39,627 nucleotides of DNA from Lachnospiraceae bacterium (GTDB lineage: Bacteria > Bacillota > Clostridia > Lachnospirales > Lachnospiraceae). Made by a program: the position numbers and the translations under genes. The stretch's first letter is position 1; each line of letters begins with the position of its first letter. The stretch spans positions 1 through 39,627 of the forward strand of contig JAAVHZ010000026.1 of NCBI GenBank assembly GCA_014799465.1. The letters are read 5' to 3'. Below, piece after piece: positions 1 to 9,145 of this stretch. The notes under the pieces were generated by a model, which was not told the origin of the DNA, ran no database searches, and worked only from the letters and a program-made list of their open reading frames with translations.

Positions 1-50
1 AGCAACGAGCCAAGTGGCTGCTTGCAGACATTTGGCGACTGCCGCGAGGG

Positions 51-116
51 TCAAATACCCCGCAGCTTGCTGCGTTGCAAATTTGATGCCCCGTCAGCTT
101 GCTGCGGGGTATTTGA
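51..116. repeat. GC-rich inverted repeat (extragenic hairpin)
   Basis: Bases 51-66 and 101-116 are perfect 16-base reverse complements, and the symmetry continues imperfectly inward through the CAGCTTGCTG segments. The element is much more GC-rich than the surrounding sequence and is bracketed by the direct repeat AGCAACGAGCCAA at 1-13 and 125-137. It looks like a dispersed extragenic repeat or a terminator-like hairpin of the preceding gene, which is outside the window. There is no T-run directly after the right arm, so a simple intrinsic terminator is not supported. Confidence 0.6.
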
Positions 117-330
117 CTCTTGCAAGCAACGAGCCAAAGTCATGGGTGTTAAACTACAAAGAGTTTGGAATTGTAGTAATACAAAAAGTAAGATACATTT
201 TAAAAAAATCATAATCATTATCGTGTTAGAAAAATTAAATTGATTTGTAATGCATCAAAATATATGTATTTATAGAAAACCTAATATTAAATTATATCAT
301 AAAATTGTCATAAATTGTAAAAAAAGTTGT

Positions 331-417
331 TGAGGTGTGCAAATTCTTAATCTAAGTGCATAAAAAGTAGAAAAAACACGAAAAATGTCGACTTAGATTA
401 AGATTTTACACACCTCA
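331..417. promoter_or_regulatory. Long palindrome upstream of the first kinase gene
   Basis: Arms of 27 bases at 331-357 and 391-417 are reverse complements with only two mismatches, separated by a 33-base A-rich loop. The right arm ends about 70 bases before the kinase start codon and is not followed by T residues, so it is not a typical terminator. It could be an operator, an RNA leader structure or a short palindromic mobile remnant. The structure is seen directly; the function is inference. Confidence 0.5.
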
Positions 418-487
418 GCTATAAATTTCCAAATGTTAATGAAATTTGAGTTATGATATAAAAAAATAAATAGAATGGTGGGAAAAG

Positions 488-2560
488 ATGGATAACATCA
501 CTGTTGGCAATGTATTAAAAAACAGATATGAGATAATTGCAGAGCTTGGCAAGGGAGGAATGAGTACTGTTTATCTTGCAAAAGATTTAAAACTGGAGTC
601 TTATTGGGCAGTAAAACGTGTAAGAAACGATTCTTCAGTTGATATAGAAGCTTTTAAGATGGAAGTGGAATTATTATCTAGTCTTAACCATTCGGATATT
701 CCAAGAATAGTAGACAGGATAGAGGTAGATAATTATTACTTTGTTATCATGGATTTTATAGATGGAATATCTCTTAAAAGAAAAGTTCAGACAGAAGGAC
801 CACAAAAGGAGGAAGATATAGTTGATTGGGTTAAAATGTTGTGTGACATTTTGATATATCTCCATACTACTAAGAGTAATCCTATTATATACAGGGATAT
901 GAAACCTGATAATATAATGCTTACCCAGAATGGCAGGGTAAAATTAATAGATTTTGGAATAGCCAAAGAATGTGTCAGAAACGAGAAACAGATTGGAATA
1001 GGTACAAAGGGGTATGCAGCACCGGAACAATATGGTGGGGCGTCTAATATTTTAGATGAGAGAACTGATATATATAGCCTTGGGGCAACTATATTTTATC
1101 TTGCTACAGGAGAAAGACCTGCGAATCCTCCCAATGGTGTAAAACCTGCGGGCAGCGTCAATCCGTATATATCAGAGGGACTTGAGTATATTATTCATAA
1201 ATGTACAAGGGATAATCCGGACGAAAGATATAATGACTGCTATGAGCTTAAAGATGATTTAAATAATATTGAAAAAATGACAGGATATTACCGAAGCAGA
1301 ATGGTAAAAAAACTGCTGTCTTTTGGAATATGTATGGCTATATGTATTATATCAATAATATTTACAGTTGTTGGTCACAATGGTTTAGAGAAAAAGAAGA
1401 AAGATAATTATCTGTATTATTATAATCTGGCAGTAGCATCAGTCAGAAAAGGAGATTTGGATTCTGCGTCACAGCAGTATTTAAAGGCATTATCATATGA
1501 TGCCTCAGAGGTCGGGACATACCTTGAGTATTTTAATTCAATACTACCTGTGGATAATGACGAAAAATATGATGAGAAATTGGAATCGGCAATTAATATA
1601 ATGAGGAATTCGTATATCAATAATTCTAAATCAGAAATGTATATGAATGAAGAGTTAATGTATGCAGTAGCAAAAAAGTGCCTTGAACTTACGGATGTAG
1701 GTTATATTTCTTATGCAGCAGAATATATCAAAATCCTATCTGAAAAAAATTATAAGGCAGATGACTTATTAAGTTACGGGATAATATCTGAAAATTTATC
1801 TGAAAATTTTGAAGAAATAGATTTTGAAAGTCTGTATAAGGCTTTGGAAGAACTGGAGGATATAACGGACAATAAAGCCATGACTATAGATGACAAGCTT
1901 GATAATTACTACAATATTATGAAAGTATATTCCAGATACCCGTTGTATTTAAGTGAGCAGAATGGAAAAATAACATATTCATATGAAAAAATAGCAGAAA
2001 TAGGAGAAAAAGCAAGACTGCTGATAGATGAAAATATATTGTCAGAGGAGATAGAGTTTAAAGGAATAATAAAGCTTCATGAAATGGCAGCATCAGGTTT
2101 GTGCAGTAAGGTATCGTATTTAGATGATAATATTGAAAAATATAATGCTTATAAAGAAGCAATGCTCTGGTTTGGGTATTTGTATGACTATAATGCTGAA
2201 CTGGATAGTACATTGCAGTTAAAGAAGGCAAATGCATATATGGGTCTTTACGAATATGCTGATGGAAACAATGCAATACGTGATATTAATAATATTGATT
2301 ATGCAATAGATGAATATAAGAAGATAGCATTAAAAGATGATTCAAATTTTGTGGCAAAGGTATATCTTACAGAGGCGTTACTAAAAAAAGAACTGGCTGT
2401 AAAGGACAGAGAAAAAGATTATACACAGGTAATTCAGAATTACGGACTGGTAGAGGAGTTATACAAAACATCAAAGGACAAGTTGTCAAGTGCTGAAATA
2501 ACACGTTATTCTGCGTTGAAACAGGAGATGATAAATGCAGGACTGGAGGTAACGGAATAA
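488..2560 (+). CDS. Membrane Ser/Thr protein kinase (PknB/PpkA-like) with outer repeat domain
   Basis: A Hanks-type kinase domain fills residues about 14-270. The glycine loop is GKGGMSTVY (21-29), the ATP lysine K43, the catalytic loop YRDMKPDN with D137, DFG at 155-157, and APE at 178-180; the Arg before D137 marks an RD kinase that is probably activated by autophosphorylation. A membrane segment follows at about 278-299, then about 390 mostly helical residues with TPR-like spacing and no PASTA repeats. This one-TM architecture resembles PknB and the T6SS kinase PpkA. It is the first gene of the run, abuts the next gene without a gap, and probably phosphorylates the FHA and membrane partners encoded downstream. 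The kinase assignment is firm; the role in controlling injection is inferred from context. Confidence 0.9.
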   Translation: MDNITVGNVLKNRYEIIAELGKGGMSTVYLAKDLKLESYWAVKRVRNDSSVDIEAFKMEVELLSSLNHSDIPRIVDRIEVDNYYFVIMDFIDGISLKRKVQTEGPQKEEDIVDWVKMLCDILIYLHTTKSNPIIYRDMKPDNIMLTQNGRVKLIDFGIAKECVRNEKQIGIGTKGYAAPEQYGGASNILDERTDIYSLGATIFYLATGERPANPPNGVKPAGSVNPYISEGLEYIIHKCTRDNPDERYNDCYELKDDLNNIEKMTGYYRSRMVKKLLSFGICMAICIISIIFTVVGHNGLEKKKKDNYLYYYNLAVASVRKGDLDSASQQYLKALSYDASEVGTYLEYFNSILPVDNDEKYDEKLESAINIMRNSYINNSKSEMYMNEELMYAVAKKCLELTDVGYISYAAEYIKILSEKNYKADDLLSYGIISENLSENFEEIDFESLYKALEELEDITDNKAMTIDDKLDNYYNIMKVYSRYPLYLSEQNGKITYSYEKIAEIGEKARLLIDENILSEEIEFKGIIKLHEMAASGLCSKVSYLDDNIEKYNAYKEAMLWFGYLYDYNAELDSTLQLKKANAYMGLYEYADGNNAIRDINNIDYAIDEYKKIALKDDSNFVAKVYLTEALLKKELAVKDREKDYTQVIQNYGLVEELYKTSKDKLSSAEITRYSALKQEMINAGLEVTE

Positions 2561-2887
2561 ATGTATGGAATTATGTTTTATACAGGTGCAGTTTTATCGG
2601 TGATTTTCTTTTTGCTTTCGGCATTTTTATTCTTTTATAACAGGATTATCAGTGTATGCAGATATTTTATAAAGGGAAAAGGCAATATACAAATAAAAAG
2701 AAAAAATGTGACTGTAAATGTGCCGGATGTAGTAGCCGCAGGCGTGGGAGGAGCTACTGAAGTATTAAGTTCAAATAATGAGCCGACAGAAAGATTAGTA
2801 AATGATTTGGATGATACTGATGTACTTAACAGGGCACAGGATTTTGCAACAGCACTTTTAGAAGCTGATAAAACAGAGATACTTTAG
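2561..2887 (+). CDS. Small single-pass membrane protein with candidate phosphothreonine motifs
   Basis: This 108-residue protein starts at the base after the kinase stop codon, so translation is probably coupled. A strongly hydrophobic N-terminal segment (about residues 5-28) is followed by a basic stretch and an acidic C-terminal tail. The tail holds two similar sites, DDTDVL around T86 and the terminal DKTEIL around T105. Comparable D-x-T-x-x-L sites occur in two FHA proteins of this locus. I do not recognise the family. By position it may be a kinase substrate or an FHA-binding membrane anchor, which is inference. Confidence 0.6.
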   Translation: MYGIMFYTGAVLSVIFFLLSAFLFFYNRIISVCRYFIKGKGNIQIKRKNVTVNVPDVVAAGVGGATEVLSSNNEPTERLVNDLDDTDVLNRAQDFATALLEADKTEIL

Positions 2888-2919
2888 AAACGAAAATAAA
2901 TGGTTAAGAATGGAGGAGT

Positions 2920-5900
2920 ATGGTGAATAAAGTTAATAAAAAGGCAGGAATTATTACAGGAATTATTTTAGTAACAATATTTTTTTCAAATATCATATAT
3001 GCAGGTAACAGTAGAATGAATGGTATATATGTTGAAAAGGTATCAGTTCTTAATGGGAATGATATAGCAACAAATGGTGATATAGTAGAGATAACAGTAA
3101 AGTCTGAACAAGAGATTGAGTTTATAGAAAGTCAGATATATATTGGCAACGCAATTATAAGTAATGTAGACATTAAATATGATGATAATGGAAATGGAGA
3201 GTATAAAGTATCATACAAAATACCGGATGAAATAAGGACAGGAGATGAAAATGAGGTTTTTGAAGGTGATAACGTAAAGTTAGGGTATTCGATAATAGTT
3301 AAGGATGCAGGTGGAAATGAAACAGTACTTGAGGCCGGTGAGGATTATCTTATTACTTACTATAAAAGTTTACGAAATTCAATTTTTGAAAACAGTATTG
3401 AATATGATGCAAATTTAGTAAATTCTATATATGATTTTGAAAGTTCTGCTGATTATGTAAAAGATGGCGATAAGCTGACAATTACCTTTAAAACAAAGCA
3501 ACAGATAAATGTAGAAGAAATGACTATATCAGGATATAAGGTGGATTGTACTTCTAATGATGATGTTGAATGGAAGGCTGAACTGCAGATAGATAAAAAT
3601 ATGTTTGAAAATGATAATTTCAATCTGGAATGTAGTTGCAAAATAACTAACAGTGTAGGAAATGAAGACTCATTTACTAAGCATTGTGCTGTTTATTATG
3701 CACCTATTAACGTTGAAAATTTAAATATAGAATCTGATAATGGAATTAGTAATGCTGCAAAGAATGGGGATAAAATAAAGATATCTTTTGAAACCGGACA
3801 CCCTGTAAATACAACAGGAAGTACTTTGGAAATGTCAAAAAGCATAGAAATAGAATTTGATGAAAAAATAATAGATGGTAAATATAAGTATACAAGCGAA
3901 TTTGAAGTCAAAGATGATGTGGAATTTTATTATAAAAAAATAGGTGCGAATTTGATTTTAAATGACAATGTGGGAAATGAAAAGAAAGTTATTACTCAAG
4001 AAAGCGATATTATATATTATGCACCAATAAAAATAGATAATTTAAAAATAGTATCTAAAAATGCAAATAGCAAATTAGTAAAGAATGGAGACATAATAGA
4101 AATATCATTTGAAACAAAACATAGAGTACAAGCAACAGTAAGTTCTTTGTATATGTCAGAGAGTGAAAAAATAGAATCTGATGAAGAAAATATCAAAGGT
4201 ATATATAAGTATACATATAAATTTGAAGTGGGAAATGATAAAAAATATGATAATAAAAAGATAAGTGTTGAGCTTGTTGTTAAAGATGAAGTGGGGAACG
4301 AACCTGTAGAAATGTCTGAAGAGAGCAATATTACATACTATGCACCAATAGAAATAGAAAATGTAATAATTGAATCTGAAAATGTAAGTGACAAATTTGT
4401 AAAAAATGGAGACATAGTAGAAATATCATTTGAAACAAAACATAAAGTACAAGCAGAAGAAAGTATTTTGAAAATGTCAAAAGACATAAAAATAGAAGAT
4501 GTTAATGAGGAAACAATTAATAGTGTATATAAGTACACTATTGTGTTTAAAGTACAAGATGATGAAAAGTATGATAGTGAAACGATAAGTGTTAATTTTA
4601 TCATAAATGATGAAGCAGGAAACACGACTTTCAACGAAACTCTAAAGAGTGATATTACATACTATGCACCAATAAAAGTAAAAAATATAGAAATAGAATC
4701 TAAAAAATATGTAAAAGATGGAGACATAATAAAAATATCTTTTGAAACACAACATAAAGTAGATACAGCAGAAAGTACTGTGGAAATGTCCAAAAGTATT
4801 AAAACGGAATTTACAGAAAAAGAAATAGAAGGAGTATATAAGTATACATATGATTTTGAAGTGAAAAATGATGAAGAATATGATAATAAGAAGATAGGTA
4901 TTAATCTTATTTTAAAAGATAAAGCACATAATAAAAAAGAAAAATCTGAGAAAAGTAACATTACATATTATGCACCTATTGAAATAAAAGATTTTAAAAT
5001 ACAATATAAAAATAAAGATGAGGCTTTTGTAAAGAACGGAGATAAAATACAAATAACATTTGAAACCAGTCATCCTGTAAAAAACAATGGAAGTATTTTG
5101 AAAATGTCAAAAGACAAAGGAATACAATTCACTCAAGTAAATATTGGTGGTACATATAAGTACACAAGTGAATTTGAAGTAAAAAATGATACAAAATATG
5201 ATGATAAAAAAATAATTGTAAGCCTGTATTTAAGAGATTATGCAGGAAATTACAAAAAATATGAGAATGAAGAGAGTGATATTACATATTATGCACCAAT
5301 AAAAATAATGAGTTTGAAAATGCAGACTGATAATAAGAATAATAAGAATCTGGCAAATAAAAATGATACAATAACAGTTTCATTTTGCACAACACATAAA
5401 GTAAATATTAAAAAATCAGTTATTAAATTTTCTAAAAACTATAACATGAAAATAGTTAAGAATGGTGAAATGAGAAATGGCAGATATATTTATAAGGTTT
5501 CTTATGAGGTGATGAAAGACAGCAGCATTGACGAGCAAAAAATAGGTTTTTCAGTGAGAGTAGGAGATGTGGCAGGAAATAAAACGGTAACTAAAAATGA
5601 GAATGATATAACAAATACAGTATTATACTATAAACCTGTCAGTAAGTCTGTCAAACATATTTCATTTAAGTCTTCAAACAACCATGGAACATTAGCTAAA
5701 AAAGGTGATACATTGACGTTTTCATTTAAGTCAAGCCATCCGGTAAATGTAAAGGGTAAAATTGCGGGAAGAAATGTAAAATTTATAAGCAGTGATAAAG
5801 GCTATAATTGGATAGGTTCAATAAAAGTAACAGGAAAGAAGCTTCAGGATAACAAAGAAATTGAATATAAAATAGATATTTCAGACAAAGCAGGTGGTAA

Positions 5901-7929
5901 ACAATCTTATAAGAATGGAGAAGGTACAAAAAAAATAAAATACTATGCACCAATATCTATAAACGAACTGTCAATGGTAAATCAGGAAGGAAGTAACTTG
6001 ATTGCAAAAAATGATGATGAGGTTAAAGTCAGTTTTGCAACAACACATCCTGTAAAAATATCAGATGCAACAATTGCCGGACAAAAAGTTGATTTTATAA
6101 GAGATGATAAAAGAGATGATACAAACATATATTGGACAGCAAGTTATAAAGTACGTGAGGGAGATACAGCAAATATGGCTGCAATAGCCATGAACTTTAT
6201 GGTAAATGATGATGCAGGGAATACAGCGATTAAGGTTACACAGGAAGGCATTGATAACGTAATCTACTATGCACCTATTGAGGTGTCTAACCTTAGAATA
6301 AGTACTGATAATGCTAAAGACGGAAATCTGTATGCAAAAGACGGAAATACGGTCACAGTAGAATTTAATACAAATCATAAGGCAGATATGTCAATTGGAA
6401 CTATTGCCGGACATATAGCTGAGATATCGTCTGAAAAATTATCAGACACAAATTATAAATGGAGAATGGATTATACCATAAAGAATGGAGATATAGGTGA
6501 TTTGTCAAATGTAGGATTTTCATTTTCATTAGATGATGAAGCTCACAATGATAGTGTTAGTATGGATCATAATAGCACAACAATGCAAAATGCAATAACA
6601 TATTACGCACCTATTATGGCAAATACAGACTACTCATCTGATTATAAGGATGGTACATATGTCAAAAACGGAGACACTATAACTGTTAATTGCAGGACAT
6701 CACATCCGGTAAAGACTACCAGTGCATCAATAGCAGGCAGACAGGCGACAGTTCAGGGAAACGATACAAATGCTTTATCAATGATATATACAATACCGGA
6801 AAATGAAGGTGCAATACCTGAAGACGGCATTAAATTTGAATATACCATAGAAGATATAGCAGGAAATGAACTGAAAGTAAATCAGGTAAGTGATACATCT
6901 GTAGTAAAAAATATTATATATGACCGGACATTGCCTGTAGTAAATGTTAGTAATGACAATACAGGAGGAACTTCATTTTATTCAGATACCGCAAAATACA
7001 GTCTGGTATATACCGGAACCAACATATTTGAAGATGGAATGTCATGCATAATAAACGGTGTAGAACGAATTGGCGATTTAAAAAAATACCCGACAGATGA
7101 TGGTTACAGAGTAGATATTGAACTGGATGCAGAAGAAAATTATCTTATAAAAGCTTCATGTATTGATTTGGCAGGAAATAAAGATTCTAGTGATACATCA
7201 ATATCGGTTACGGTTGATAAGACAAATCCAATTCTCAAGATTGTTAATATAAATACAGGATATATATTTAATTCGGAATTTACATTGGCAGATTATCTGG
7301 ATATAGAAGAGAAGAATTTAAAAGATATAGACTGTATGCTTACAGATAATGAAGGAACACATGACTGGGATATAAACGATGTTGTCATAGGAGACGGAAA
7401 AAAGACAGTTACACTCAAAATGACTGATATGGCAGGAAATGTATCAGATACATATGTATATGAATTTTATGTAGATGTAACAGCACCTTCACCGGTTATT
7501 ATGGATAAAGATTCAGGATATATGTTTAAGCAGGGAAAAAATTCTAAGAAATTTGCAAAGAATATGAGCCTTAATATATCTTTGGATGAAATAAATGTTG
7601 GTAAAGAACCTGATAAATTTACAGCTATAAAAGTATTGGATGAAGATGGAAATGAATATATGGATGTTATTAAATCAGGCAGAGTTGAAGAAGATGGTTC
7701 TTATTCCATAAGTATTGCAAAGGATGGTGAATACACACTAAATGTACAGGCTGTTGATTCAGTGGGAAACGATACGGGACTATGCAAGTATAGTTTTATG
7801 GTAGGAGAAAAAACATGGTATATAAGGTTTTATGAAAACACACCTGTTTTTGTTACGGTTGTTGTATGTATGTCACTATTGACTGTAATGGGTGCAGCAG
7901 GATTTGTTATAAAGAAAAAAGGAAAATGA
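2920..7929 (+). CDS. Giant surface protein with tandem Ig-like repeats and C-terminal membrane anchor
   Basis: The protein has 1669 residues: an N-terminal signal-type hydrophobic segment (about 9-28, ending before AGNS), a very long repeat region, and a C-terminal membrane helix (about 1641-1663) followed by a basic tail. The motif YYAPI recurs nine times plus one YYKPV, roughly every 105-110 residues. Most units contain a D-x-A/V-G-N turn typical of bacterial Ig-like domains. There is no LPxTG sortase site. Such a membrane-held stalk could cross the thick wall. ATG at 2920 lies only three bases from GGAGG, so GTG at 2923 may be the true start. The following phosphatase gene overlaps the stop codon. 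It could be a wall-spanning scaffold, an adhesin that positions prey, or a sensor; no catalytic domain is visible. Confidence 0.75.
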   Translation: MVNKVNKKAGIITGIILVTIFFSNIIYAGNSRMNGIYVEKVSVLNGNDIATNGDIVEITVKSEQEIEFIESQIYIGNAIISNVDIKYDDNGNGEYKVSYKIPDEIRTGDENEVFEGDNVKLGYSIIVKDAGGNETVLEAGEDYLITYYKSLRNSIFENSIEYDANLVNSIYDFESSADYVKDGDKLTITFKTKQQINVEEMTISGYKVDCTSNDDVEWKAELQIDKNMFENDNFNLECSCKITNSVGNEDSFTKHCAVYYAPINVENLNIESDNGISNAAKNGDKIKISFETGHPVNTTGSTLEMSKSIEIEFDEKIIDGKYKYTSEFEVKDDVEFYYKKIGANLILNDNVGNEKKVITQESDIIYYAPIKIDNLKIVSKNANSKLVKNGDIIEISFETKHRVQATVSSLYMSESEKIESDEENIKGIYKYTYKFEVGNDKKYDNKKISVELVVKDEVGNEPVEMSEESNITYYAPIEIENVIIESENVSDKFVKNGDIVEISFETKHKVQAEESILKMSKDIKIEDVNEETINSVYKYTIVFKVQDDEKYDSETISVNFIINDEAGNTTFNETLKSDITYYAPIKVKNIEIESKKYVKDGDIIKISFETQHKVDTAESTVEMSKSIKTEFTEKEIEGVYKYTYDFEVKNDEEYDNKKIGINLILKDKAHNKKEKSEKSNITYYAPIEIKDFKIQYKNKDEAFVKNGDKIQITFETSHPVKNNGSILKMSKDKGIQFTQVNIGGTYKYTSEFEVKNDTKYDDKKIIVSLYLRDYAGNYKKYENEESDITYYAPIKIMSLKMQTDNKNNKNLANKNDTITVSFCTTHKVNIKKSVIKFSKNYNMKIVKNGEMRNGRYIYKVSYEVMKDSSIDEQKIGFSVRVGDVAGNKTVTKNENDITNTVLYYKPVSKSVKHISFKSSNNHGTLAKKGDTLTFSFKSSHPVNVKGKIAGRNVKFISSDKGYNWIGSIKVTGKKLQDNKEIEYKIDISDKAGGKQSYKNGEGTKKIKYYAPISINELSMVNQEGSNLIAKNDDEVKVSFATTHPVKISDATIAGQKVDFIRDDKRDDTNIYWTASYKVREGDTANMAAIAMNFMVNDDAGNTAIKVTQEGIDNVIYYAPIEVSNLRISTDNAKDGNLYAKDGNTVTVEFNTNHKADMSIGTIAGHIAEISSEKLSDTNYKWRMDYTIKNGDIGDLSNVGFSFSLDDEAHNDSVSMDHNSTTMQNAITYYAPIMANTDYSSDYKDGTYVKNGDTITVNCRTSHPVKTTSASIAGRQATVQGNDTNALSMIYTIPENEGAIPEDGIKFEYTIEDIAGNELKVNQVSDTSVVKNIIYDRTLPVVNVSNDNTGGTSFYSDTAKYSLVYTGTNIFEDGMSCIINGVERIGDLKKYPTDDGYRVDIELDAEENYLIKASCIDLAGNKDSSDTSISVTVDKTNPILKIVNINTGYIFNSEFTLADYLDIEEKNLKDIDCMLTDNEGTHDWDINDVVIGDGKKTVTLKMTDMAGNVSDTYVYEFYVDVTAPSPVIMDKDSGYMFKQGKNSKKFAKNMSLNISLDEINVGKEPDKFTAIKVLDEDGNEYMDVIKSGRVEEDGSYSISIAKDGEYTLNVQAVDSVGNDTGLCKYSFMVGEKTWYIRFYENTPVFVTVVVCMSLLTVMGAAGFVIKKKGK

Positions 7930-8693
7930 GGTTTATCTGTAAAATGAACAAAGTTGAGTATGAGGTAGCAGGAATCTCAGACGTTGGGATTGTAAAAAAA
8001 GTAAATGAAGACAGCCTTGTTTATAAAGTGGCAGATATGGGCAGCAATTTTGCAGGTATATTTGTGATTGCAGATGGTGTCGGCAATCTGCAGAAAGGTG
8101 AGCTTGCAAGTTCAATGACAGTTACGAAGATTATTGAATGGTGGGAAAATGAATTTATGAATAGAAGCGGGGATTTGGATTACTTAAAAAATACATTGTA
8201 CAGCACCATTGAAGATGCCAATAACCAGCTTGTTAATCTTCAAATAACTGATAACTTAAAAACGGCATCTACATTATCTATAATGTTTCTGTATGGTGAT
8301 AATTGCACAATATACAATGTTGGGGACAGCAGGATATATAAATACACCCATAATATTTTTAAGCCTAAGATGGAGCAACTTACAGAAGACCACTCATGCG
8401 AGATTGAAAAAAATGTTAATGGTTCAATTATAAGGAAAAATGTTCTTACAGAATACATTGGCAAGAAGTCAAATCTGTCAATATTAAAAAAAGAATGCAG
8501 GGCTAAGCCGGGAGAGATATATATAGTCTGTAGTGACGGAATATATAAGACAATGACTACTGATGGCATAAGACAGATAGTTGGCAGGAATAAAGATGAT
8601 ATGGTATCTGTGTGCAGGGAACTGGTAAAAAAAGTAAAGAATAATAAGGAAACAGATAATATTTCAGTAATAGCAGTGAAATTAAAGAAATAA
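7926..8693 (+). CDS. PP2C-family protein Ser/Thr phosphatase, soluble
   Basis: This is a complete PP2C/PPM domain of about 255 residues. The PP2C landmarks appear in order: N-terminal NEDS, ADGVGN (metal-binding Asp), NVGDSRIY, VCSDGIY and terminal TDNISVIAV. No membrane segment is present. ATG at 7926 overlaps the previous stop (ATGA); a second in-frame ATG at 7944 gives a slightly shorter product and cannot be excluded. It presumably reverses phosphorylation by the two Ser/Thr kinases of the locus, as PppA does for PpkA in T6SS. The enzyme family is clear; the substrates are inferred. Confidence 0.85.
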   Translation: MRFICKMNKVEYEVAGISDVGIVKKVNEDSLVYKVADMGSNFAGIFVIADGVGNLQKGELASSMTVTKIIEWWENEFMNRSGDLDYLKNTLYSTIEDANNQLVNLQITDNLKTASTLSIMFLYGDNCTIYNVGDSRIYKYTHNIFKPKMEQLTEDHSCEIEKNVNGSIIRKNVLTEYIGKKSNLSILKKECRAKPGEIYIVCSDGIYKTMTTDGIRQIVGRNKDDMVSVCRELVKKVKNNKETDNISVIAVKLKK

Positions 8694-8711
8694 AGTCTGG
8701 GAGGTAAAAGT

Positions 8712-9134
8712 ATGAATCCATATAAAGTATTAGAAGTATCTGATAAAGCGTCTTTTGATGATATAAGAAAATCATATAGAAGATTGGCAAGAAAATATCA
8801 TCCTGATGCAAATCCCGGTGATAAAAATGCAGAAGAAAAATTTAAAGAAATAAATGATGCATATACCATATTGTCAGATGAAAGTAAAAGGGCGGAATAT
8901 GACAGAAAAGAATCTTCTGCAAAGATGAATAAGAAAAGTAATGAAAAAAAGAAGAATCCGTTTGGAGGCAATCCGTTTGGGCAGAGTCCTTTTATGAGAA
9001 CTCCATTTGGAGAAGATTTTTTTGAAAGGGATGAAAATGTCGAAGAGACAAAAACGGATTTTGGATTCGGAGTGGATAAGGAAAGTATCAATAATCAATT
9101 TGCAAATTTTTTTGGATTTAATACAAAAAGGTAG
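8712..9134 (+). CDS. J-domain protein (DnaJ-type co-chaperone)
   Basis: Residues 1-65 form a J-domain with the HPD tripeptide (KYHPDAN) and the usual helix IV end (SKRAEYDRK). The remaining 75 residues lack the zinc-finger and substrate-binding domains of housekeeping DnaJ; they contain short NPFG/SPF/TPFG repeats and an acidic tail. GGGAGG precedes the ATG. J-domains stimulate HSP70 ATPases, and a divergent HSP70-like protein is encoded at 20685-23360 in the same locus, which makes that the most economical partner. The cellular DnaK is the alternative. Its place among kinase, phosphatase and FHA genes suggests a system-specific role. Confidence 0.85.
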   Translation: MNPYKVLEVSDKASFDDIRKSYRRLARKYHPDANPGDKNAEEKFKEINDAYTILSDESKRAEYDRKESSAKMNKKSNEKKKNPFGGNPFGQSPFMRTPFGEDFFERDENVEETKTDFGFGVDKESINNQFANFFGFNTKR

Positions 9135-9145
9135 GGTGGAAAAAT

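Larger units (their letters stand above)
1..487. other. Gene-free leader upstream of the operon
   Basis: No credible gene lies here; the short open frames at its start run through a hairpin repeat and have no ribosome site. It holds an inverted repeat at 51-116, a 13-base direct repeat (1-13 and 125-137) flanking that hairpin, a long AT-rich stretch, and a near-perfect palindrome at 331-417. A TATGAT hexamer at 452-457 could be a -10 element for the kinase gene, but I see no convincing -35 at the right distance. GGTGGG at 477-482 is the likely ribosome site for the ATG at 488. Confidence 0.6.

Noticed and set aside
14-243. Short + strand open frames at the left edge
   Set aside because: They run through a GC-rich hairpin repeat, have no ribosome site and encode no recognisable protein.
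3000-6700. CRISPR array or DNA-level tandem repeat
   Set aside because: The periodicity of about 320 bases is coding and diverged; it reflects Ig-like protein domains. No short direct repeats with unique spacers occur in the window.
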